A stretch of 14,236 bases of DNA, taken from assembly GCA_959599615.1 (NCBI GenBank), contig CAUGKA010000037.1:1-14236 (forward strand). Reading direction: 5' to 3'. The notes beneath the pieces are model-generated. The model was not told the origin of the DNA. It worked only from the letters and a program-made list of their open reading frames with translations, and did no database searches. Of this stretch, positions 6,946 to 13,190 are shown one piece after another. A program made the translations under genes and the position numbers. Source of the stretch: an uncultured Collinsella sp. GTDB lineage: Bacteria; Actinomycetota; Coriobacteriia; Coriobacteriales; Coriobacteriaceae. Each line of letters begins with the position of its first letter. The stretch's first letter is position 1.

Positions 6946-8559
6946 TTACGCCTTGACGGTCGCAACGCCCCTGAAGGACATGCTCGTCGTGCCGATGCCC
7001 TTGAAGCCATCGAGGGCCTCACCGTTGGGCGCAGTGGACGGATCGTCCCAGGAAGCGGAGACGGTCTTGACGTGGACAACGGGGTACAGAACGGCGTTGT
7101 CGGCAATGATGTCGAAGCACTCGTTCCACTTCTTCTGCTGCTCATCGCCCTCAGCGGCAAGAGCCTCGTCCATGAGACCGTGGAGCTTCTGCCACTCAGC
7201 GGACTCCTTCCACGGGCAACGGGTCTGCATCCAGACGTTGTCGCCGTACCACCAGTTGAGCAGCAGGTCGGGGTCGGCGCCGAAGCAGGAAGGATCGCCA
7301 GGGGCAAGGAGGATATCGTAGGCCTCGCCGCCGTCGATGGCAGCGTAGGTGGCCGGCGAGGTATCGGTCTGGATGGTCACATCGAAGCCGAGAGCGTCGA
7401 GGTCATTCTTGACCTGGGCGGCCATGCCCTTAATCTGCTCGTTGTCGGTGGTGCGCAGGGTGATGGCACCCGGGGTGATGCCGGACTCCTCGATGAGCTT
7501 CTTGGCCTTCTTGGCGTCGGTCTTGTACACCGTGGAAGCCTCATGATAGTTGGTGAAGCTCTTGGGCAGGTAGCAGCTGGCAGCGGTGGCAAGGCCGGCG
7601 AAGGTGTTGCTGACCATCTTCTCGGTGTCGAGCGCATACATGACAGCCTGACGGACCTTGACGTTGTTCCAAGGCTCCTTGGCGACGTTGAACATGATGA
7701 AGCGGGTGCCGAAACCCTGAACGTTATCGATCTTGCAGCCGGCGCTCTCGAGCTGGTCGACGGCGTCAGCGGTAACGAGCTCCATAACGAGCGTGGAGCC
7801 CTCCTGCTGAGCGGTAACGCGAGCGGTGGGGTCGGTCAGGATGCTGTACTGGATCTTCTTATCCTCGGCAGCATACTCACCGTTGTACTCGGGGTTGGGA
7901 ACCAGGGTGATCTCGGTATCGGAGATAGAGTCGTACATCCAGGGGCCGGAGCCGATCGGCTGCTTGGCGCGATCCTCCTCGGTCTGGGTGGCCGGGGTAA
8001 CGCGGACGATGGCCAGACGATCCTTGAGCAGGGAGAAGTTGGGGACCTTGGTCTTGACCGTCACGGTGCTGGCGTCCTTGGCCTCGATGGACTCGAAGGG
8101 CTGGAAGAACGGAGCATAGGTAGCGGAAGCGGCGCAAGCGGTGTAGGAGGCAACGACATCGTCAGCGGTGACCTCGGTGCCATCGGAGAACTTGGCGCCC
8201 TTGCGGATGGTGACCTCGAAAGTGGTGTCGTCCACAGACTTGGGATCGTCGGTGGCGAGCTCTTTGAAGGTGCTGTAGTCGTGGTAATCGATGCCGTAGA
8301 GGCCCTCGACGACGTGCCAGTTAGCACCCAGGCCCACAGCGGAGCCGGTGCTGGCGGGATCGAAGCTGGACGGAGCGTAAGCGGAACCAGCGGTGATCAC
8401 GCCGCCGCCACGGTTGGCGGAATCGGTGGAACCGGAAGCGGAACCCTCGTCGCTAGAGCTGCCACCGCAGCCGGTGAGACCAAGCCCTGCGACAGCAGCG
8501 ACGCTGCCGGTGAGGCCGAGGAACGAACGCCTGGACATACCCTTGTTGATGATGGCCAT
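6946..8559 (-). CDS. Extracytoplasmic substrate-binding lipoprotein, SBP_bac_5 family
   Basis: Membrane-anchored binding protein of 537 residues for the ABC importer. The N-terminus carries a twin-arginine motif (SRRSFLGL, Arg10-Arg11), a hydrophobic stretch and a lipobox GLTGC with Cys31, then a Gly/Ser/Asp-rich linker to about residue 50. The Tat lipoprotein layout implies export of a folded protein. The body has SBP_bac_5 landmarks: FDPASTG near the N-terminus, ATDDPKSVDDTTFEVTIRKG, FSDGTEVTADDV, PIGSGPW and VRQAVMYALD. The start is ATG 8559, with AGGAG five bases upstream; a TTG at 8574 would add five residues without a better site. It is the first gene after a 365-base non-coding region and so leads the operon. 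The family binds peptides, nickel complexes, oligosaccharides or sialic acid; the sequence alone does not tell which. Confidence 0.93.
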   Translation of the reverse strand: MAIINKGMSRRSFLGLTGSVAAVAGLGLTGCGGSSSDEGSASGSTDSANRGGGVITAGSAYAPSSFDPASTGSAVGLGANWHVVEGLYGIDYHDYSTFKELATDDPKSVDDTTFEVTIRKGAKFSDGTEVTADDVVASYTACAASATYAPFFQPFESIEAKDASTVTVKTKVPNFSLLKDRLAIVRVTPATQTEEDRAKQPIGSGPWMYDSISDTEITLVPNPEYNGEYAAEDKKIQYSILTDPTARVTAQQEGSTLVMELVTADAVDQLESAGCKIDNVQGFGTRFIMFNVAKEPWNNVKVRQAVMYALDTEKMVSNTFAGLATAASCYLPKSFTNYHEASTVYKTDAKKAKKLIEESGITPGAITLRTTDNEQIKGMAAQVKNDLDALGFDVTIQTDTSPATYAAIDGGEAYDILLAPGDPSCFGADPDLLLNWWYGDNVWMQTRCPWKESAEWQKLHGLMDEALAAEGDEQQKKWNECFDIIADNAVLYPVVHVKTVSASWDDPSTAPNGEALDGFKGIGTTSMSFRGVATVKA

Positions 8560-8628
8560 GTCTTCTCCTATCAATAGAGAATCTTACCCGGGAGCGCCTA
8601 GACGTGCCCCCGCGCAACTTGCGGACGA

Positions 8629-8656
8629 TATATACCTTACCTACCGACGAACCCAA
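8629..8656 (-). promoter_or_regulatory. Candidate promoter proximal to the binding-protein gene
   Basis: On the minus strand TTGGGT (8651-8656) and TATATA (8629-8634) are 16 bases apart. The -10 shares four of six bases with TATAAT and the -35 only three of six with TTGACA. It would give a leader of about 60 bases. The -10 is preceded by closely spaced GGTA units ending in GGTATA, loosely like the GGTATA repeats bound by E. coli NanR. This resemblance is speculative. Confidence 0.35.
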
Positions 8657-8695
8657 CTGAGGTGCCGCGCTCGGCGACCGATACATACATACGCT

Positions 8696-8718
8696 TGAAC
8701 GGTATTTGCTACCGTTCA
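8696..8718. promoter_or_regulatory. Perfect 9-bp palindrome, operator candidate
   Basis: TGAACGGTA (8696-8704) and TACCGTTCA (8710-8718) are exact reverse complements separated by TTTGC. The size (23 bp, two 9-bp half-sites) is typical for a dimeric repressor site. It covers the -10 region of the candidate promoter at 8706-8734, as expected for a repressor-blocked start. Which regulator family would bind is unknown. Confidence 0.55.
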
Positions 8719-8734
8719 CCGAATTCATTGACAA
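8706..8734 (-). promoter_or_regulatory. Candidate upstream promoter overlapping the palindrome
   Basis: On the minus strand TTGTCA (8729-8734, five of six to consensus) is followed after exactly 17 bases by TAGCAA (8706-8711, three of six). The weak -10 lies in the centre of the palindrome. The -35 and spacing are good and the -10 is poor, so this is a hypothesis only. Confidence 0.3.
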
Positions 8735-8783
8735 ACGATTCGCCAGACAGTATGTATCGACGAGGTGAGATATCAGTCTTCGT

Positions 8784-8806
8784 CAACCCGCAGGATAGCA
8801 GGGTTG
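8784..8806. repeat. Imperfect palindrome CAACCC...GGGTTG
   Basis: CAACCCGC (8784-8791) pairs with GC-A-GGGTTG (8798-8806) with one bulged A and a six-base loop. No U-tract follows on either strand, so it looks more like a protein site or RNA stem than a terminator. Confidence 0.35.
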
Positions 8807-8876
8807 TTCACCATGGCTAGTCAAACGTTTTAGCGTTAATTAAACCCGAAATCGGCTGGTAATCGCCGTGAAATAA

Positions 8877-8899
8877 ATGATTGAAAATCACGCAATCAT
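8877..8899 (-). terminator. Weak terminator-like hairpin after uvrC
   Basis: ATGATTG (8877-8883) and CAATCAT (8893-8899) form a perfect but AT-rich 7-bp stem with a nine-base loop, 25 bases after the uvrC stop. On the minus strand TTATTTC follows directly, a short U-rich tail. Termination would be modest. Confidence 0.45.
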
Positions 8900-8924
8900 G
8901 TATATCAGTTGTTTAGAGGCGTGT

Positions 8925-10871
8925 TTAGTTTTCGGATTGCTTTGCCGCCGCCTCGGCGCGCTCGGCATTCCATGCAACGAGCGCCTCGTGAACCGCTTTG
9001 GCGACATCGGCAGGAATGCCTCGAACTTCCGCGATCTCTTGCTCGCTCGCCGCGCGCAAACGCTTCATCGAGCCAAAATGGCGCATAAGGGCACGTTTTC
9101 TGGTGGGTCCCACGCCTGGAACGTCATCGAGTACCGAAACCGTCATGGCTTTATCGCGCAATTCGCGATGGAACGTGATGGCAAAACGGTGCGATTCATC
9201 GCGCACCTGTTTAATTAGATAGAGCGACGCGGACCCGGTCGGCAGCACGACGGGAGTCTCGTCCCAAGGCACGAAAACCTCCTCATCGGCCTTTGCCAAG
9301 CCACAAACTGGTATATCGAGCCCAAGAGCCTCAAGTTGCTTGATCGCAGCGGTCAATTGCGGCTTACCGCCATCGACAACGAGCAAATCGGGGCGCGAGC
9401 CAAAGCGCTCGTCGGCCATGCGCTCGGGAGCATAACGTCGTCCCAAAACCTCAGACATCGACACGAAGTCGTTTGCCTCGTCCAATTCGGCCTGAATTTT
9501 AAAACGACGATACTGACTCTTGTCGGCGCGCCCGTTGGTAAACACCACCATCGAGGCGACCGTAAAGGTGCCATGCAGTGTAGAGATATCGAAGCACTCG
9601 ATACGCAACGGCGGCGATGGCAGCGCCAACGCACTTTCGAGCTCCAGGAGCGCTTGATTGGTGCGGTCGTCAGCGTACCCCGTTCGCATCATGTAGCGCA
9701 TGAGGGCATGGCGCGCATTTTTGGATGCCATATCGAGCAGACGGTGCTTTTCGCCACGCTGCGGCCTATGGAGATGGCAGGAACGCTCACGCTTGCCCGC
9801 AAGCCACTCCCCCAGCGCTTCCGCATCCTCAAGCTCGACGGAAAGGTTGACCTCAGCTGGAATATCAGCCGTCTCGTCGTAATAGCGCTTAAGAAAGCCC
9901 GACTGGAGCTCTTCGTCGTCAACATCAAGACCCTTGTCGAGAATGAACTCGCAGGTGCGAACTGTTCGGCCCTCGCGAACGACGAAGACGCAAGCGGCGG
10001 AGATGGTCTCCTCGCGATAGAAACCGATGACATCTATATCGACACTGGAGGGAAAAACGACTTGCTGACGATCGTCCAGACCCCTGATGACCTCCAAACG
10101 ACGTTTGACGCGTGCCGCGCGCTCAAAGTCGAGCGCCTCAGCGGCATCCGTCATCTCGGAGGTCAGCTCATCGACGACATCCTTGCGATGGCCCGACAAA
10201 AAGCGCTCGACACGCTTGACGTTCTTGGCATAGTCTGCCGGGGAAATCGCGCCGACACACGCACCCGGGCCACGCCCGACATGGTAGTCAAAGCAGGGGC
10301 GCCCGTTTTGCGCGCAAATCATATTGACGATGTCTTCCTCGCCCTTGTGGGACTCGACGATACGGCGACAACGACGCCACTCCGCACAGGATGCGGAGCA
10401 GATGGGGATAACCTTGCGCAGCGTATCTATCGTCTCACGTGCCGCGCGGCTATCGGTATAAGGTCCAAAATAGCGCGTTCCCGGCTTATGACGCTCACGC
10501 GTGTATTTGATAGCGGGATACAGGTCGCCCTTTGTAATGGCGATAAAGGGGTAGCTCTTGTCATCCTTGAGGTCGACGTTAAAGTACGGATGGTACTGAC
10601 CAATCAAATTGCGCTCGAGCACCAACGCCTCGTGCTCGGTCTCCACCACGATATAGTCAAAGCTCGCCACCAGCTGCATCATCAGCGGGATCTTCTGGCG
10701 CTCGTCCTGCAGCGTCACGTACTGACGCATACGGGCGCGCAGGTTTTTCGCCTTGCCCACGTAGATGACATCGCCCTTGGCGTCTTTCCAAAGGTAGCAG
10801 CCGGGCTGCGTGGGAACGCGCGAAACCTGCTCGGCAAGCGTTGGAATGTTGTCGTGACCGGCCACGCGCAC
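8925..10871 (-). CDS. uvrC: UvrABC excinuclease subunit C
   Basis: Dual-incision nuclease of nucleotide excision repair, 648 residues, full length. Domains in order: GIY-YIG nuclease (about 14-100; GCYLW, YVG with Tyr37, Glu86 in LVLERNLI), cysteine-rich segment (158-205), UVR helical motif for UvrB contact (about 233-265, ALDFERAARVKRRLE), RNase H-like nuclease with Asp428, Asp500 and His561, and tandem HhH DNA-binding hairpins (about 584-635). E. coli-type UvrC has four Fe-S cysteines spaced 12/8/4. Here the first, second and fourth match Cys158, Cys193 and Cys205, the third is Gly201, and a 23-residue insert adds Cys162, Cys168 and Cys186. The GTG start abuts the murJ stop with no clear ribosome site; GTG 10865, giving MAGHDNIPT, is an equally good start. 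It is the last gene of the ybaK-murJ-uvrC operon. Confidence 0.97.
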   Translation of the reverse strand: MRVAGHDNIPTLAEQVSRVPTQPGCYLWKDAKGDVIYVGKAKNLRARMRQYVTLQDERQKIPLMMQLVASFDYIVVETEHEALVLERNLIGQYHPYFNVDLKDDKSYPFIAITKGDLYPAIKYTRERHKPGTRYFGPYTDSRAARETIDTLRKVIPICSASCAEWRRCRRIVESHKGEEDIVNMICAQNGRPCFDYHVGRGPGACVGAISPADYAKNVKRVERFLSGHRKDVVDELTSEMTDAAEALDFERAARVKRRLEVIRGLDDRQQVVFPSSVDIDVIGFYREETISAACVFVVREGRTVRTCEFILDKGLDVDDEELQSGFLKRYYDETADIPAEVNLSVELEDAEALGEWLAGKRERSCHLHRPQRGEKHRLLDMASKNARHALMRYMMRTGYADDRTNQALLELESALALPSPPLRIECFDISTLHGTFTVASMVVFTNGRADKSQYRRFKIQAELDEANDFVSMSEVLGRRYAPERMADERFGSRPDLLVVDGGKPQLTAAIKQLEALGLDIPVCGLAKADEEVFVPWDETPVVLPTGSASLYLIKQVRDESHRFAITFHRELRDKAMTVSVLDDVPGVGPTRKRALMRHFGSMKRLRAASEQEIAEVRGIPADVAKAVHEALVAWNAERAEAAAKQSEN

Positions 10872-12554
10872 CTACTTGCGACGAATCAGCGCCGAGACCT
10901 CGGGCATCTTAAGGACGACGGCAAGGCCAAAGGTAACAGCAAGCGAGACGACACCCGCAACGCAAACGTAGCCAAGAGTAATCAGAATCGAGCCGCCAAG
11001 TGCCCCGACAAAGTGCTCAAGCGCCCACATGACGCCGGCGCCTGCGGCAGCACCCAGGCCACCGAGCAAAAGGCCAAAGAAACCGCCATGCAGGATAGAT
11101 TTAACCTGAAGACCACGCAGACGACGACGCAGCCACCACAGCGAGCAACCGACCAAGATCACGTAGTCGACGACATACGAAAGCGCGATTGCCGGCATAC
11201 CGAAGCCCAGCACAACGCCAAACAGCAGAACCGAGCCGGCCTGGCCGATGGCGGAATACAGACAATAGCGGCTATAGGGCTTCATGTCGAGCAAGGCAGA
11301 GAAGCTCTTCTGCATCAGCACGACCACGCCGTAGAGCGGCAGGGAAAGTGCCAGGTAGATAAGGAACTCCGACACCAGCGCCACACCGGACTCATCGAAC
11401 TTGCCAGCGCAGTAGATCATGTTGAGCGGACGCGCGAAGACAATCAGGTACAGCGCGAATGGAATCAGGAAGAACAGCATCTGGGCGACGCCACGCGAAA
11501 TGCCCGTGCGGACGCTGTCGTAATCCTTCTCCTGTGCGTCGTGAGAGAGCTCGGTATAGAGCGCCGTCGAAAGCGAGGCGGCAATCAGCGCGTAGGGCAG
11601 CGTGTACCACAGGCGCGCATAGGCGATGACGGAAGGACCAGTCTCGGGCTGGACCACCAGCGCAGCAGCGTTGGTGATAGAAGTCGAGACAAACATGCAC
11701 ACCGTGGCGAGCAGCGTCGGGATACCGAGCGCAATCGTCTGGCGCAGTGCGGGGTCCTTAAAGTCGATATGGATATGGGGATGCACGCCGTGCTTGCCAA
11801 GCGCGGGGATCTGACATGCCATCTGAACAAAGACACCGAGGGTCGTACCGGCCGCAATCAAGATGATGCCGGCACGTTCGCCAAACTGTGCGGACACGGG
11901 CGCAAAGCCCATAAAGCTCGCAATGACGATCACATTGTTGAGGACCGGGGCAAACGTCGACCAGAAGTAGTCGCGGTGTGCGTTGAGGACGCCCGAAAAC
12001 ACCGAGCCCAAACCATAAAACAGAATCTGGATGGCAAAGAAACGGAACATGAACGCAGCGGTATCCATGCTGCCGCCGTCACCCGAAAGGAACGATTGCG
12101 TCCAGATAAAGCCCGGGGCGAACACGGTCCCCAGCAACGAAATGCCACCCAGCACCAATAGCAGAATACCGAGCAGGTTGCCCACGTACTCGTTAGAGGC
12201 CTCGCGACCCTGCTCACGCCTCACGCCCATGTACACGGGCAAAAACGCCGTCACGAGCATGCCGCCCATCACGAGTTCGTAGAGCATATTGGGCAGGTTG
12301 TTGGCGACCTGATAGGAAGACGAGAGCAGCGACATGCCGATAGCGGCCGCCATTGCCCACGTGCGGATAAAACCGGTGACGCGAGACACGATGGTCAGGA
12401 TGGTCATAAGCCCGGCGGAACGACCAACCGTGGAGTAGTCCGACGAGCCCATGTCGTCAGCGTCGTCTCGCGACGAAGAAGCTTCGGATGAGGGTGTCTG
12501 AGGCGCAGATTCTTTTGCAAAATGAGCTCCGCACTTCAATTCTTCCTGCGGCAT
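10872..12554 (-). CDS. murJ: Lipid II flippase MurJ (MviN family)
   Basis: Polytopic membrane protein of 560 residues that moves the peptidoglycan precursor lipid II across the membrane. After a polar, Ser/Asp/Glu-rich N-terminal tail (about 1-43) come the MurJ landmarks SRVTGFIR (57-64) and LPNMLYELVMGG (87-98), then about 14 hydrophobic segments and a basic RRRLRGL loop before the last spans. The LPNMLYEL form, with Tyr-Glu where E. coli has Arg-Arg, is the actinobacterial type. ATG 12554 is chosen because GAGAGGA lies seven bases upstream; an internal Met35 lacks such a site. The gene follows ybaK by three bases and its TAG touches the uvrC GTG, so the three are co-transcribed. Confidence in family is high; flippase function is by homology. 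Confidence 0.95.
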   Translation of the reverse strand: MPQEELKCGAHFAKESAPQTPSSEASSSRDDADDMGSSDYSTVGRSAGLMTILTIVSRVTGFIRTWAMAAAIGMSLLSSSYQVANNLPNMLYELVMGGMLVTAFLPVYMGVRREQGREASNEYVGNLLGILLLVLGGISLLGTVFAPGFIWTQSFLSGDGGSMDTAAFMFRFFAIQILFYGLGSVFSGVLNAHRDYFWSTFAPVLNNVIVIASFMGFAPVSAQFGERAGIILIAAGTTLGVFVQMACQIPALGKHGVHPHIHIDFKDPALRQTIALGIPTLLATVCMFVSTSITNAAALVVQPETGPSVIAYARLWYTLPYALIAASLSTALYTELSHDAQEKDYDSVRTGISRGVAQMLFFLIPFALYLIVFARPLNMIYCAGKFDESGVALVSEFLIYLALSLPLYGVVVLMQKSFSALLDMKPYSRYCLYSAIGQAGSVLLFGVVLGFGMPAIALSYVVDYVILVGCSLWWLRRRLRGLQVKSILHGGFFGLLLGGLGAAAGAGVMWALEHFVGALGGSILITLGYVCVAGVVSLAVTFGLAVVLKMPEVSALIRRK

Positions 12555-12557
12555 CGC

Positions 12558-13058
12558 TCAGTCCTCTCTCGTAATCGGGGCGACCGTCGCCCCGCAAAAT
12601 GCAATTAAATCATCAGGTGCAAGCTCAAGCTGATAACCACGCTTGCCTCCCGAAATAAAAATGGTATCCCAAAGGACACATGTCTCATCAATGAGCGTCC
12701 GGTAGCGTTTTTTCATACCGACCGGACTGCAGCCGCCGCGAACGTAGCCAGTCGCCGCAAGCAAATCCTTCACATGCATCATGGCCAAGGACTTCTCCCC
12801 CGCGGCACGCGCGGCGGACTTTAGATCGAGCTCGTCGGCAACAGGGATGCAGCACACGACGTGGTCGTTGGACGGCGTCACGCAGACCAAGGTCTTAAAT
12901 CCTTGTCCGGGCTCCTCGCCAAGCTGCTCCGAAATCGCGACCCCCAGGCCCGCCGACTCATCACCATCGTCTTCGTACGTATGTAGAACATAGGAAATGC
13001 CGGCGCTTTCCAGCTCGCGCATCGCATTGGTTTTTGGCGTCTTTACAGCCTTTGCCAT
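12558..13058 (-). CDS. ybaK: YbaK/EbsC-family Cys-tRNA(Pro) deacylase
   Basis: Cytoplasmic trans-editing enzyme of 166 residues that hydrolyses mischarged Cys-tRNA(Pro). Motifs of the YbaK subgroup are all present: FKTLVC with the conserved Lys55, GYVRGGCSPVGMKKRY (104-119), and ISGGKRGYQLELAPDDLI (135-152). Length and start match the family: ATG 13058 has AAAGGA six bases upstream, whereas an upstream extension of 32 codons crosses the promoter region and has no ribosome site. It is the first gene of the ybaK-murJ-uvrC operon, followed three bases later by murJ. ProX or EbsC-type specificity is an alternative, but the GGCSP block favours YbaK. Confidence 0.92.
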   Translation of the reverse strand: MAKAVKTPKTNAMRELESAGISYVLHTYEDDGDESAGLGVAISEQLGEEPGQGFKTLVCVTPSNDHVVCCIPVADELDLKSAARAAGEKSLAMMHVKDLLAATGYVRGGCSPVGMKKRYRTLIDETCVLWDTIFISGGKRGYQLELAPDDLIAFCGATVAPITRED

Positions 13059-13095
13059 GGCATATCCTTTCCCTCGCATTCGGACGCAAGGATTA

Positions 13096-13126
13096 AGTAT
13101 ATGTCCAATTCGGCTGTATACGTCAC
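13096..13126 (-). promoter_or_regulatory. Candidate promoter of the ybaK-murJ-uvrC operon
   Basis: On the minus strand TATACT (13096-13101, five of six to TATAAT) lies 19 bases after GTGACG (13121-13126, four of six to TTGACA). The -10 is good, the spacing one or two bases long. It would start a leader of about 30 bases before ATG 13058, and it follows the uvrA hairpin, which fits an independent operon. Confidence 0.45.
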
Positions 13127-13139
13127 TTCGACACAGCAA

Positions 13140-13170
13140 GCGCCATCGAATCACAAGGAGTCGATGGCGC
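13140..13170 (-). terminator. Hairpin terminator of uvrA
   Basis: GCGCCATCGA (13140-13149) and TCGATGGCGC (13161-13170) form a perfect 10-bp stem with an 11-base loop, 20 bases after the uvrA stop. On the minus strand TTGCTGTGT follows, a loose U-rich tail. It is placed exactly where a uvrA terminator is expected. Confidence 0.7.
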
Positions 13171-13190
13171 CCATAAACTGAATCGCCTAT

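Larger units (their letters stand above)
8679..8759. repeat. Long-range inverted repeat CGATACATAC enclosing the palindrome
   Basis: CGATACATAC at 8679-8688 is the exact reverse complement of GTATGTATCG at 8750-8759, with 61 bases between. The enclosed segment holds the perfect palindrome at 8696-8718. The arms could be two operator half-regions bound by a looping regulator, or the base of a long RNA stem if transcription starts further upstream. Confidence 0.5.
8560..8924. promoter_or_regulatory. Intergenic control region between uvrC and the transport operon
   Basis: About 365 bases with no convincing gene on either strand. Reading leftwards it holds a weak terminator-like stem after uvrC (8877-8899), an imperfect 23-base palindrome (8784-8806), a 10-bp inverted repeat (8679-8688 with 8750-8759) enclosing a perfect 9-bp palindrome (8696-8718), two weak promoter candidates, and the AGGAG ribosome site of the binding-protein gene (8565-8569). 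Length and repeat density suggest the uptake operon is controlled by one or more DNA-binding regulators not encoded in this window. Confidence 0.7.

Noticed and set aside
7072..8577. 501-codon plus-strand frame opposite the binding-protein gene
   Set aside because: Gly/Val/Leu/Asp-rich repetitive translation typical of a codon-bias shadow; the minus-strand lipoprotein has a clear signal peptide and family motifs.
8681..8694. ATAC/CATA short tandem units as a microsatellite or origin element
   Set aside because: Only about three units are present and they are part of the arm of the larger inverted repeat. There are no DnaA boxes or AT-rich unwinding stretch around them.
8877..9218. Plus-strand 113-codon frame starting in the uvrC-operon gap
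   Set aside because: Most of it is antisense to the uvrC 3' end, there is no convincing ribosome site, and the translation matches nothing I recognise.
9336..12161. 941-codon open frame on the plus strand opposite uvrC and murJ
   Set aside because: Same pattern: a basic, Gln/Arg/Asp-rich translation with no family signature, fully antisense to two well-identified genes. No ribosome site or promoter supports it.
13059..13154. N-terminal extension of ybaK up to 13154
   Set aside because: It would run through the probable promoter and part of the uvrA terminator hairpin; ATG 13058 has AAAGGA six bases upstream and gives the normal family length.
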